Program-made: the position numbers and the translations under genes
The notes under the pieces: model-generated
Database searches by the model: none
What the model was told of the DNA's origin: nothing
What the model saw: only the letters and a program-made list of their open reading frames with translations
Shown: piece after piece, positions 35,965-50,600 of the stretch
Layout of the letters: each line of letters begins with the position of its first letter
How positions within the stretch are numbered: the stretch's first letter is position 1
Assembly (NCBI RefSeq): GCF_022539315.1
Contig: NC_066343.1
Location: 35,059,146 to 35,123,145 of the forward strand
Source of the DNA: Serinus canaria
Taxonomy: Eukaryota > Chordata > Aves > Passeriformes > Fringillidae
Direction: 5' to 3'
Length of the DNA stretch: 64,000 bases

Positions 35965-38900
35965 CTAGGGAATATTGGGGAAAAAAAAAAACAAAACAAA
36001 ACAAAGAAAAAACAACAACCAACATGTTACCATATAATACTTGAGAAAAAACTTAAAATGAAAAGTCAACCCAGATTTTTTACTTTCTCTTCACATTAAA
36101 TGCTGAGATCAACTGACACACACGCCAGGCATGCTGGCGTTTACCTTATGCAACATCAGATGACACACAAAAGAGTAACTTAAGAGTGATGGAGTCCACT
36201 GAGCTCCTTGTGTCCAACACTCTACTCAAGAAAGGCTAACCCTGAAGGTGGTTCCAACTTTAAAAAAACAGTAAGTTTTTAAAACTTTCTTCCTGCAATA
36301 CATTGCATTGTCTGTTGACTTAAGAACAGAGCTGGAGGAAAATGTTTCTACAAACGAGTGCTTGTGGACAGGAAGATGCATTGCAAATAGGCTTCCATAC
36401 AAAAGTTAGTCTACCATAGTCATAGAGTATGGACATCCACAATTAATCTTAAAAGGGTTTTTTAAACAAATAGAAATATTAATAGGAGCTCTGCTAAGCC
36501 TCCTTAAGCAAAGCAATGTGTACTGCTTGCCATTTGTGGATTTCAGGGAGGAATTTTCTTGAATACTTTGTCAGTAAAAACTAACTTCAGATTTATAAAA
36601 AACCCTAAGAATTCACCCCCACTTTCTCTCCTTACTAATGACTACAGCAGAAGTAATTTGTTTCAGTAAAAATCACAGAACTGATGAACACTATGAATGA
36701 AAATGGAACGAAATGCAAGTCACTAGATACTTACTGTAGTTTGGTACATCCTCATCTGAGTCCTTGGAAGATGTTTTACAAGTTTCTAACAAGCCATTTT
36801 TTTCAGATTCAGGAGTTAAGATGCTGGGTTGGGTTTCTCTTAGTCCTGCTTTAGCTTCTTCCTCTAAAGCCGCTATCATATCTTTGTAGGCCTTCCTAGC
36901 CTCTGTTGTCAGCTGTACCATTCTATGAAAATGGTCCTATGGCAATATAAAATACAAGAGTTTAAATAATGCAGTAAGTTTTAACATCTTGAAAATCTAA
37001 TGAGTATTCCTTATTCAGAATGTGTAGGTTCATGCACAAAAGTTGAGCAGCTTAGTATGTATGAAGACATGAAAGACACAGCATTTCTCAGGATTTATAA
37101 AAACAGCAGTTCTCTTGAAAAAAATCATTAAGGAAGATAAAGAGGAAGAGGATGTCAGGAAAAGACAGCAAGAGTAATTTTTTTTAACAGTGCTGACTGC
37201 TTGTACTTCTAAAATCAGTTTTTCATAGAAGCTATGTATATGACCTGTGATGAAGAGTCTAAGTCTGCAAAAGCAAAACAAACAAAAAACCCCTTAAAAA
37301 TCACAGTGTATATATTCCAAGAAAAAGTGAAGCTCTTTGAACAAACACATGAAGTGACTTATGTCAGCTTACCTGAGCCCCATCATAACTGAAAATTCCC
37401 ACCACACTCACAGGCACTGCTTTGTTCACACAGCGGCCCAGGGCCTTGCGATTAAGGGCAAAAACAAACGGGATATTCTGCTCACAGGCACAGTCAATAA
37501 TGTTGTGTAGGGTCTCGTCCAGCCCACCTGCAGCAGACAACACAATCAGGCTGATTGCAGCTGAAGAACCATACTGTTAACATATGGCAAAAAATATCCC
37601 AAGATTATGGGTGCATTCTGAAACTACACCTTATAGGGGAAAAACAGAGATCCCAATAGTAACACTGAATATCCATTTTTAAAGGACAACTTGACATTTT
37701 TTTTCTTAATTCTTAGTTAGGATTAATTTTAGACTGCTTCTATTCCATATTTTATATATGGAATCATATATATGCACTATATATGTAGTACAATCTAATC
37801 TAGTGTCAAAAAAGACTCAGCTGCTAAGGAATTATTTAAATGACAATAATTACAACAATTACAATAAATTAATGCCAAGAATGACAACTTTTAGGAAACT
37901 ATCACTAGTGATTTATTGTCAGTCTGTGTTTTAAGAGAGATTGATAGAGTGGGACTCCTTGTGATGGCAGAGCTGGCATCAGCACCCTTTGGATTGTCTC
38001 AGCTGTGCAGTGCAATTTTTTGTGCAGCAGCACAGCAAATCAGTAACTAAAGAGACCCTAATCTCAGGTAAATTCTCCTATCCCAGATAGTCCTGACTCA
38101 GCTCACAGTTCAGCTGCACAGCAGTAAACAATCTGAGCAAGGAAGGCAACTTCATATGGCTGGCTTTCAGAGGATATTCAAATAAATAAATTCCTCCAAT
38201 AATAATATTATTGCTGTCAATATACTGAGCCTTCTTTTTCTTTTACTAAACAGATTTTTTTTTTTTTTTTTTTGTTAAGGACTTACCCTTTGACTGAATC
38301 TTTTCACAGTTAGGAGAGATGATGACACACTTCAGTTTTTTCAGCTTCAGATGTTTCAGAACTTCTCTAAGACCCATAACAAGCCTGCGTTTTATCTTGG
38401 CCTTTACTGGGTCTTTCTGATACAAGCGATCTTGAAAACGAACCAGTTCTTTTAAGAGATCTGTCACACAACTGTCAACTTCTTTACTAAGTACCTGGCT
38501 GCAGTAACTAGAAAAAAGGAGCAATCAAATGCTACATTCACTAAAATTACAAATATGTAACATTTAAATATGTAAAACATTAAATATACATTTAAAATTC
38601 TATTCTATGTCTTTGTATTTTTTTCTGTTTCTACTCCAAACACACTTGTTATATACACAAAAACAAAAATTTACTTCTTTTTAGTGTCGGGAAACTTGAG
38701 AGGAAGAAGTTTTGTTCCTTGTGTTGCCTGACTTCCTAATCAAACCATATTAAAAATACATATATACATGTACAATAAACTTGTCCATCTGTATCTATAT
38801 ATAAATATATATTTTATTCCGAGAAATAGATATGTGCATATATTTTTCTACTGAAGCATTTTTCTGAGGGCATTTATTTTGATATTTATAAATTAAAGTA

Positions 38901-41618
38901 CAGCAACCAAATTACAAAATTCTAACTTATTTCTGTAAGTTCAAGGCTATGTGTACCAAACACAGAAATCTGGATCACATTCCTCCTCCCTACATTCATG
39001 TCTGTTATCCTTTTTCATGTATCTGACTATGGCTTTGTGATGTTCATAAGGAAGGATACAAAACAATGTAATTCACTCTCCTAGTACACTCTGGGGAAGA
39101 TCAAAGTCAAAACTTATTTCACCCCACCCCACTTTTACACAAAGAATGTTCTGGTGAAGAAGGGTATCAAAGAGAAAAACTGAAGATGTATCAACTGCAT
39201 TGTCAACAGAAAGATTTGCCAGTGGCAAATTCACATATAAAGATAGAGAAGAGATCACAACACCTATCCTGATTCTTAGAGATACAATTATTTCTGAATT
39301 TTATTTAGGTTTCAAGAATTTTTACTTACTATTTCCTATTGGTTTCACTAAGTCTTGAAGACAGATCTACTGGAACACTAAAAAACGTGATCTAAAGAAA
39401 ATAATCTAAGCTTTGCTGAATGCTCTACATCCTGTAAACTGAGTTGTCCTTCACATATTCAACCCAAACTGTGCTCTCAGTAAAACACTGTTACATAGAC
39501 ATAAATTAAGCAATTTTTGTTGCAATTAAAAGTTAAATTAAGAATTAACAGCAGGAACGTCTGTTTCACTATTTACCATTACTATAACATGAACTGCCAA
39601 AAAAAAATCAAAAAACTGTTTCAAGCTCTCATGACTGGATCTCTGACCTCTTCACACATAGTAATGACTATTTCTTTTTATAAAGAAATGTGTATACACA
39701 TCATATTAAACATTTAGCTGAAACTGCACTCAATAACTCATTAATATTACCTTTATTTCTTTGCCCAGCCTCAATATAATATGTCATCTAGATTCTTTAC
39801 ATTTTTGCCAGTTGGTCTGACAGTAGAAAACCAAACTACAACTAAAGATCCTATGTAAGAAATTAAGTAGCACACCTTATTTGAGCTGTTACCCCATTAT
39901 TTAATATAAAGTACTTCTATTTTAACAGCAGCTTCTTTTCTTTCCTTAGCCTCTAGCGAATTTGGGTTTTTTTCCTTCAAGGAATAAGCATTTTCAAGTC
40001 AGAATCACAAAACACACTAAGCTTATAATTTCTTTGTATGGCAGCTTACAGAAACACTGAAAAAAATTTAGAGCCTTTGGTCTAAACTCCAGTTAGTTTT
40101 GCAGAGAACGCAACTGGATTACCTTGTTTGAAAAATGGTGGTACTTTGCAAAATGAGCCATCAATAAATACAATCGATACTTACTCTCTAAAATTCCTGC
40201 TGTGGATTTTTGGAAGAGTGGCAATTAGCTGCTTTGTAGTCACAGAACCTTCTTTAGATTCCTTGATCCCCGTGTGCTCTGGAAACCCTTCAGCAACTTG
40301 AGCTTCCGGAACAGCTATCATGTAAATCAAGATATTTTCATTAAAAAGACAGCCCAAAAAGCCTTGTAAAGAGATTAATCTGTCAAGCATGTATGGAAGA
40401 GTCACTACTTTAGTATTATAACAGTCTGTGGTAGTAGGGAAACGGGTGTAACTTTTTTTTTAAATTTCATAGGGCTTTTTTCTCATTTCAAACCTCACCA
40501 ACTGCCAGAGGTAGGTGGGAACTCTCCTTAAAAGATATCATAAAACCACCAAGCAGAGAAGTGTAGAACAGTAATCAGAATCCCTAATACTGACTTCCAG
40601 CTTTAGCCCTCTTTACAGTCAAGATAAGCCTGAGATGATCTCGAAAACTCTGAGGCTGCAACCTTAATTTGGCAGTATTTAGTACTTGTTTCCTCAAGTA
40701 CTAAATGTGCTAAAATTTCCAGCTACATACTGTATTACAGGTTCCCTCAAAACATACCTGCTTGACTCTCCAGTAGAAGTGCTGCATTTTCAGTAACATT
40801 TCCTTCTGTCTGACAAATGTTATCTTCATCTTTCGGTGCTGCTTTCTGTTCTAACAGGTGCTGCTGTTTTCTTTGTTCTCTTTCTTTCAGAATAATCTAA
40901 GAATATGTATCAAAACCAAACCAATTTGATGTCATGTAGATAAAAAAGCATTACTCTTACCACATATTTACACAAAAACCATTTTTAAGAGGTTCAGCAC
41001 TAGCATCTGAAATTTACAACCTTTACTTTCTATTTTCACATAAAAAGAAGGAAAGATAATTCCTGAATTGACATAGGAAAGGACTTTTACTTTGATTACC
41101 AGTATATGGGTGGAGAAAATATTTACTAGGGATAAACTACAAGGACAGAACTAAAGTTAAAAAAATCCTCTGTATAGAAGAGCTCACAGGAAGCAAAATG
41201 AATGGGCAAAGAAGGAAGATACAACAGACATGACCAGTTGGACCTAACACCTGTTGCTGCAGAATCTGCTGGAGTTCTGGCTAGGAAGAGCACAGAAACA
41301 TTAAATAGGGCTTCTGTTTGATCCATTTTCCCCAGTTCTGCAAATAAGATCATCTTTACCAAACCAAGTACTGTTTCTTTCCATGTCTCCCTGTACCAAT
41401 GATGTGTGGACACTTTTGCAGTGGCACTTCATCCTTGATTCAGTGGAGAAAGTGTATTTTTTGGGAATTTTTATAAGCCATTTAGCAAGACTACCCTCTT
41501 TGAAACCAAGCAAAGCTTAAACTGAATTCAGACAATTGGACACTGAGATGCAGATCTCCATATGAGCGGGCTTAACAGACTCCCAGAGTAATATACTATC
41601 CTATAGTTTACTATTTAA

Positions 41619-41665
<47 letters not shown>

Positions 41666-44600
41666 CCTTTTTAAGAGGTGTTGGTCTCTTTGCTTTAGGT
41701 ACTTCTCTCTGTTTCCCTTTCTTTACCAAAGGAGCACTGGAATCCAAGGGATTATGAGGCATCTTTCCTTGGTTTAAACGGTGACTTCTTGTGGCGGTAG
41801 CAGGGTCTTTAGACAGCATTGGTACAGCACCACCAACTGAGATTTAAGAAGAAATTTGCATCAGACAACTAAAATAAATACCTGAACTAGAATCCACCTT
41901 CAAGTTTAAGACTGGTATACAATACACAATATTAAAATTGTGTTGTGTTGCTATTAAGAATATTTACATACATGATTGCAATCATGTATAACTGAACAAT
42001 GTTATTTTTAAAAGATACTCCTTACAAAAGACTGCTGTGTCCCCTACTTCTATTATACCTCTGGAATCACAACCTCTGGTCAAAAGCAGAATTTGACCAA
42101 ACTCTGCAGTCCAAGCTACCTTCAACACGACACCATGCTGGCCTGGTAAACCTTCAGGAATTTCTGTGTTTCATGGTGGTGGCACTTCCTCCCCCACAGA
42201 TTCCATACTGGGTTAAGATAAATACTGAGTAGCAGTATTACAGATTTTAGATTTACTTGCTGTAAATACATGCAAGCATTAACACCTACCTTTTGTTACA
42301 CCTTAAGGAAGCTAGATGAAAATCACTTGCAAATGGGTCATGAGTAATGCAAAGCTACAGCTAAGTCTCTTTTGCTTAACCTGCAAAGCTCGCTGAAGAT
42401 GTCCACTTTACTTGCATTTTTTCAGAGGGTTTAGAGCACATAAGCTTTAAATGACTCGACAAATGACTAAACCTGGATCTTCCACACCATGACCTCACAC
42501 CAAATAAATTACTCTCCTTCCTCATCAGTAGGAACTGTCCTATCCTGTAGAGTACTTGGTCAAACTTCACTTACTTGCAATATAAATCAGTTCACATTAG
42601 CAAGTCAATGAAGAGGATGACTAAGTAAGTATCAGTGGAACCAGCTTGACACTTCCCTCTGTGACTCAGGCAACCTCTCTTCTCTAAATACACAAAAATA
42701 TTCTGGCAGCTTGTCTTAAGCCGTCTTAATTTACTGCTTCCACAGTATTTATATGCAGATCCTCCCACATCCCATGCAGTATTCTTACTGTAAACAGTTT
42801 ACATCATAAAACTGCTACACTGATGTTTCTTTTTCGGCTCTGTGTACAAAAGGCAAACTGAGAACACTGCCAAGAATGTGCAGCATAGGCGGCTACAAAA
42901 ATTGAAGCTGGATTTGCAGCAATAAATAAGCATACACCCAGTAGTTACATATTTCCTTAATGTGTACATCACCATTTCAAGTTCACAGTTTTCATGTTCC
43001 TAAACTTGATGACTTTACCAGTATTATCTACAATGTGAAGTAGTAACTGGAATAAAAACAACTGTCTGTGGTCATGCTCTTTTCCATTCTTGTTCACTGT
43101 CCTGTTCTTGGTAACAGAGGTCAGCATGATGCCACTCTGCAAAGCTGTACTTTGGTACACACCAAATCCATGGTGTGTACCGAATATTAAGACAGTATAA
43201 AGCTAAAGTAACATCTGCCTTATGCTTCCAGGATACAAACATAACACACCAACTTCTCTTTGGCAGCAGATTCAGGCACAGGAGACTTAGTATTAGAAAA
43301 CAGGTATTTTGACCCATACCTTTGTGGCCCACCATCAATCCATGCACTGCATAGCATTATACAAAAAAACCTGGTTATTAGCACCCCTGCAGCATTAAGT
43401 CTGACTGACCCAAATGAAAATAAAAGGAGATCAACTGAAAAAAATACTTTAAAAAGCATCTCATAAGTTCCCTCAGCTTAGTGAAGCAAAATCTCATCGA
43501 TGCTTAGTATCCTGAGCTTCATATTTAAAATCTCAGCTATTACATTAAGTATTGTGAGACAAAATCTCTTGTGATTAGATCTTTTTCTGAAATAATTAAT
43601 AAAAAAAACTTTGCTGAAATAACAGAAATTTTACTGTCATTGAATGCTACCAAATATCATGGTTCCTTTTGCAAATTATACTACACCAGCATAATTAAGA
43701 TTAAATTTTGACCTATAATGAGAAAGGCAATGAGCTGCTTTTTTCTGCTTCCTGGTTATACCTTCTAAAGGACTGAAAGATCCTTTCCATTTACAAAAGT
43801 ATTATTTTGTTAACATCACAATTATTTCACAATTAAGAGGTATTGCAGAACTCATCCTTTGGCTTGGGCTGCCTGACTCTCATATAACCTCTGTGCTTGC
43901 AAAGGAACTTTTTCAATCAAGTCTCAGCTCCACGATTTCTAGCATGAGAGGAAATTTAAGAAAGCCTTTGTTACTGTGTAGCCCCTTCTTGCCTGTTCAG
44001 ATCAGAATAACACACATGCATAAGGGAGAGCAAAAACTTCCACAAACATTGGTATTTCTGTCAAAGCAACATTTCAATCACACCTCTAACTTATACAACG
44101 CACTCTTTCACAAATCAGTGTCTTTAAGATATTTCCTTCCGTAAGTCTTCTGTCAAACAATTCAGACTGCTGTTCAAATTTCTTTTTAAAGAACCTTCAT
44201 TTTCTCTCGTATCTGGTGAACTGTGCTCTTGCTTGCATAGAGATTATCACAGATCAGAAATCAGACTACTTTTAATGTCTGAATACTTAAAAATAGCTTA
44301 AGGCAAAATAAAGGAAATTTCATAGTAACCAATACCTGAAAATACCACAGGTTTAGGAGACTGTTTTGACTTCTCTGTTTGCTGCTTCTGCTCCAAGACT
44401 GCAAGCATGCCACCCAAATCCAACTGCACTGGAATTTGACTCTTCTTACCACTGCTCCTGGATGCTTCCTGAAAAGGTTCAGCACCAGTTAGTAACTTCA
44501 GACTGTAAAGACCCTCATTTTTATGGTATAATACACTCTTTTGCTATCTTTATCCACAATACTCCTGATCTTTAATGTCATTCAATGACCTTCAAATAAA

Positions 44601-47600
44601 CATCAACTTTAACATTGAAATATATTAAAAAATCAGAAACAGTTCAGGTAACTTTTAAAAAGGCTACTGCAACAGAGCATAAAAGTATAAAGTCTTCAGT
44701 AAAGGAAGGCCTTTATGTCAGGGTCCCACTTTGGTCAGACTATCATCTATCTTTGAAAGAGATATAAGGCACATCAGAATTTAAAGTTTTCTTATAAGTA
44801 TTGAAAAACTTCAATACTTATAAGTGGTTCTTCCAGAGTATGTGACTGCAACACACACAAATCATTATCTCCAATATCTCACTAAAAAGAAAGGCCATCA
44901 TCTTTGCACCAGCTCCTCATAAGCACTCATCTTTCTCTCCACTCTGAAGAGATGCAAAATTCATGATCCATATTTAATACAGCAGAAAATAAAAAGAATA
45001 AAAAATGAATAGTGTGGTGAAGACTACGAACAAGCTACCACAGCAAAACATGAAAAGGAAATGACTGCCAGATTTGGAACTTTTAGAAGTCTTACTGGGG
45101 GAATCAATTCATTGTAATTTCTGTTATAACAGGGTTACAGAACATGACCTCCTCAGTCTTTAACTGGGATCTCAATCTTGCATCAGAAACTTCTTCCTGA
45201 CATCACTTGTTTCTGCATATTTCTCCTCCTTGCCCCAAAATAAGGGGATCTCCTTGCCTCCCTGTTCTGTCAGAACCACTTTTAGGAGGTTTTCAGTCCC
45301 TTATGACAATCACTTTGGATTGGATTTATGCCATGATCAAGTAAAACAGGTGAAAGAAAAATTCCTGATACCTGAAACCCACAGATAATAATGAAAAGTT
45401 TGTATTTTTCCTTAAACACTGTATCAAATCCTGGAGGTTGGCAATTACTACCAGTGATTACTTCTAATTAGAGATTAGAAGAGTGACCATGTCACTTAAC
45501 TCAAAGTATGAATGCAGAATCCACAGATAAGCATGGGTCATGAGTCATGAGCCTATTTAAATAGGCTCATTTCCTTTGTCTACTTGAGTTATGAACTTCT
45601 CTTCAACATGAATTCACTTACCTGAGTTTTCTTTCTTTCTACTAATACAGAAGATGAAGCTTGTTTCCCTGACAGTCCATCTACCTTGGGAGTTTCATCC
45701 AGAGAGGGAGACTGAATATCACAAGGCTCTTCAGAGAGATGGATCTTAGAATTTAAAGACAAAAGGTGACAGGGAAGAAGAAAAGATATATAAAAACAAG
45801 ACGCATGGAAAAGGGTGAAGATGATATTAAATTCAAAACAAGTGCACCTTCAGCATGTCTGTGAATGACACCAAGATGAGTAGACTTTAGGGAATTCCTT
45901 CAAGGAAGGGATGCCATCCAGAATGATGGATGGCATTCTTGACAGGCTTGAGGGTGTGCCTTTGTGAAACTCATAGAGTTCAGCAAGGCCAAGTGCTGTA
46001 CCTGTGTCGAGGTGACCCCCACTACCAGCACAGCTGGGGATGAACAGATGGAGAGCAGCCCTGCCCACTTGGGGGGTGTGGGTGGGTGAGAGGCTGTACA
46101 TGACCCAGCCATGGGCACTCCCAGCCCAGAAAGCCAAGCATGTCCTGGGCTGTGTATAAAGAAGTGTGGCACATGAATTGAGAGGAGTAATTCTCTCCCT
46201 CTACTCTGCTCTTGTGTGCCCCTACGTGGAGTACTGTGTCCAGCTTTGGGATCCCCAGCACAAGAAAGACATGGACATGTTACATCAGGGCCAGAGGAGG
46301 GCCCCAGAAATGATCAGAGGGCTGGAACACCTCTCTAACGATAAAAGGTGTAGAGAGTTGAGGCCGTTCAGCCGGGGAAAGAGAAGGCTCTGGGAAGACC
46401 ATATGTGGCCTTCTAGAAGGGTGACTATTTATTGGCTGCCATACCACTCAATCCCACTTGTGGGCCTTCTCTCTTCAGATTTGGAAGAAAAAACTAGCAA
46501 GGCAGCTTCATGTTCAAATATCTGTTACAGGCATATGAAAAGCCTAATGACCACGTCTCTAAAGTTTATGTAAGCTTTGAGGAGTTATATCCCACTTATG
46601 CCCACAAAGACAAGGAGTTGCTTTCATCTGAGCTGCATGTGCGTACAGCACCTTTTTGTGTAATAAATCTTTTTTAAGCAACTGTTGTGCCTTTTGCTAC
46701 TCATTCCTCCTTGTCAAAGCTATTTACTGCCTCAATAAAGCAAACAACGGTTTTGTTTTCTTGTGTTTTGCAATTTTTCTAAGCCAGAAAAATTCACAGG
46801 GAAATAAAGTCAAGGACCAAAATTTTTAGTAGCAAAACTCATTTCAAAGCAACTGAAACCTGGAATTTTACCATTATTATTTATGCTACTTACTTTCACA
46901 GAACAACCACATTTTCAATCCTTGTCATTTATGCTTAGGATTCACCCACATACTGAATGTGGTTCCAAATAAATTCTTAAAATTTATTTCACTCATGTAA
47001 AAAAAAACTCAAAAAACCCAAACAACTTGGATTCATAATTGACATTTGATTCACATAATGTTCCAAGATTACTTACTTCAGACTGCTTTCTGACTGCAGA
47101 TGTAAAGGATGATTTCTGAGGTCCTACCCTGTTTCTCCTGTCAGAAGCAGCTGCCAGATGAGGAAACTCTTCAACATCCTAAACAAATAAATAAGATTAT
47201 GATTTCATAAGAACAATCAAGTCTGTATTTTCAAAACTTTTTCCTTCACTCCAACAATTTTCTCCCTGCTTATCAAACATTTATCATAATTTGTTTCACT
47301 GTACAAAAATTCAGAAGGGTAGTGCCACCAACTATGACAAGTACAACAATGGTTAAATCTTCTATGCAGCAGCTAATTCAGGGCTGAAACAGCTTGTAAC
47401 AGAAACACTTCCAAAAGCAGCTTGTTATGGTTGTCAGTTGATAGGAATCATTAGAGGTAAACAGCTTCTAAAGGAGTGTTTTTCAACTCATTTAAAAGCC
47501 TTGCAAACAACTTCCCTCTTCTTCCAGTACAGTCTCCAGCTGTGCAATTCTGTCTTAAACATGCGAGTGGTGAAGAACAGAACAGGCAGTATGTACTACA

Positions 47601-50600
47601 GTACAGAAATAAACACAGAAATTACTCAAATGATTATGGCTTACACGCAAGAGCAAGTTTTATTAACAGAGGATCCATTCTGCAGAATCTGGGTTATCAA
47701 GTGCAGACAGGCTGAGGTTTGGCCTATACTCATCACCCTATACCCATTGCCTCCGTCACAATGATCCCAATCCATCAGCTAGGTTTCTGCTTCTCCTCCC
47801 ACTTTCTGAGAGGCCTTTTTAGCTGTGATACAGTACCACCGAACACACCAAGACTTCTTCCAGCCTGAAAGGCTTTATTTAAACACCCCAAGCTAGGAAG
47901 TTTTAGCACAAGGACTGACACATTTCAATGAAATAATTTTAAAGAAGCCTGCATGTAAACCAAAAAGCAACTGCAAGGAAGTGAAAAAATATTTCACAAA
48001 TACACTCTTTTCAGCTTAGAAGATTTAAATATGTCTGTCCAATTACTTCTGAAATGCAAACACATTTCTGACATTTCCAACATCCTGTAGCAAACTGAAT
48101 AATTAAAATGTAGCATTCAGTGAGAGGTTACACCTCCCGCTATTTGTTCTTACCATCTGTAAGAACATCAAACACTAGGAGAAATTTCAAGTAACTTCCT
48201 TTTTATTTTCTTGCCACTGCTATATTGACATTTAGCCATCTCTTGTGCATTCTGAGAAGTCCTAATTTTGTTCAGTCTTGCCCCCCACAGAAATTGCTTC
48301 ATACCTTTGATTATTTTTGGGGCTTTTTGTCTTTCTTTTTTAGTTGAAATACGTGTACTTTTTAAGGAGTGGGGGAACATCAGAAAACAAAATCCGCACT
48401 ATATTTAGATCAGATGTGTTCTGAAATTCTGTATTGTCATAATCCATTTTCCTTTTTACTCTCCTAGTAATTCCCAGCACCATTTACATGTCTGACTAGT
48501 ACTACTAGCACTGACCTGATTATCAATAGCAGCTCCAATATTAACTCAAGAAAGATATCGAAGTCAGGACCTACCAATGTGTATGAAATTACAGGATTGG
48601 TTTTCTCCAGATGTATCCAGTTACGCTTATTAGCAGTGTCTATAAATGACTGACCCATATAAAACTAGAGAGCAATTCAATATATGGCTGTGTTGAGCTC
48701 CTGCACATAAAAAGAACCTTCTTAAACCTCCTGGGTGCCCAGAAGCTCCATGTCTGTCATCTCCTTGTGGTTTATTTCAGGAGCATCATACAAGCATCTC
48801 ACCCATTTCTCAAACTGAGGAGGACTCAAGCATTCCCAGCAAACCAGGAAGGTCAGAAAGCTTTCCCTCACTGCCACAACAGATGCTGCATCCACATCAC
48901 AGATTTCAGTACAGCGTGTATGTCCTGTTCCATAATTCTATGCAATTTTTTTCAAATTTTGACTTCAACAGTCCCAGTTCCATTCTGCTATTTTCCATGA
49001 CTTCTGCCATTCTCTTTCAGTTTAGAATGCCCATTCATAGCATATAGTGTTTATGGGAGCACATAGCAAAAATGGGGATATTCTCCTGAAGAACTAACAG
49101 ATCTTTGGTTTTACCATAATCCTCTGACAAAGATGTCTGCTAATACTCATTTTTTGTGTCATTCCTGGACAAGGAACCACATAATGAAACCACATAGACA
49201 CAGCTCTGCTTCATGTTCCACACTGAAATGTACAGAACAGGAGCCAGCCAGGAAGGCTTCTTTATGCTGTCATTTCAGAGACTGAGTATTATGCACACCA
49301 GATCAAACATGTAAATCAACACATGCACATGCTGTACAATATTAGCCCTACAATGAAGCACTGTTCAATCACGTACCAGCAACACTCTTCTAATGTGGGA
49401 GAGGCTCATGCCTTTGCAATACTGATACACAAAAGTATCAAAATACCAACATGCCTATTACAGTTACATAAATTCGGAAGGAAACTGAAATTAAAATCAG
49501 AAATGTAAACATTGTCAACTGTGTTACACAGAAATTGCTTCCAACTGTGAGACAACTAAACTAATATGTACCATAATTAACTCTGGCACACTGTAGCACC
49601 CAATATTCTATGTTCCTCAAATAACAGTTGCTACAGAATATTCCTAATTTAGGAAACTCTGCTCACCAAACACGTGGTAATTTAAAAACTGCAACAGTTT
49701 CCTACCAGTAACCTCAGACAAACAACTCAATTGAAAAAAACTGTATTAACATCCTCTACAAATAGGATTTGAACTTAAAATTGTACAAATCCGTGTTAAC
49801 ACTTTATCTTCTATTACACTCATAACACTTAAAAGAACAGCAGCAGAAACTTATTCAGTTTACCTCAATCTTCGGTGGTTCCTGTACTGTGTTAGATTCA
49901 CTTTGAGGTCTTTCTACATCAGGGGGTGACTTTAGTTTTTTCTTCTTTTTCTTCTTTTTTTTCTTCTTTTCTGACCCTTCTTCAGGCTCAGTTTCACTTG
50001 CAATATTTTTTGTTTCTGACTGCTGCAAAAGACCACAAGGCATGACCTTTAAAACCTTTTTCAGGATCACCTACTAAAATATATGCAACGACTACCCTTA
50101 CACTACTAAAGGATATCTTAATCAATTCAGGGTGGGACATTAAGTGGACAAGGAAAATTCAGTATCTCTTAGAAATTCACAGCTACAGCAAAATTCTTCA
50201 GGTGCAGCATACTGCATTGTTATCAGAATGTATTAGGACTACTGAGATTTAATTAGGAAATATTAAGCCAAATAAAGCAAGAGTTCTATGTTTCATGTCT
50301 TATTCTGAGGGTCAGGAATTTGAAAAAAAAATCCAGCCTCAAAGTTGAAAATTCTTATTCCTAGGCTAGCACAGTCTTTTTGATATCCTGTGATATCTTT
50401 TCCATGACCAGAAAAATTCTAGTAAGAACAAGCTGACTTCATATCTTCTTTTGAAAGTGGATACTGCAAAAACCCCAGGGAAAAAATGGCAATACAGAGA
50501 CACAAACACATTGACAAGCATTAGTTGAAAGCAAAGAATTCTCAAGTACCTTTGGTTCACTCTCTTGCTTCCCTTTGCCTCTGGAAAGATCTTCAGATGC

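Larger units (their letters stand above)
35965..41666 (-). other. SECISBP2 introns between exons 12 and 18
   Basis: Introns 35965-36734, 36937-37372, 37528-38286, 38508-40184, 40315-40757 and 40897-41666. They are AT-rich with A/T homopolymers (for example 38257-38273) and TA-rich stretches (37740-37790, 38755-38840). No transposon, RNA gene or extra exon is recognised. Confidence 0.75.

Noticed and set aside
46166..46573. 135-codon open frame
   Set aside because: Mostly CR1 sequence; not a host gene.
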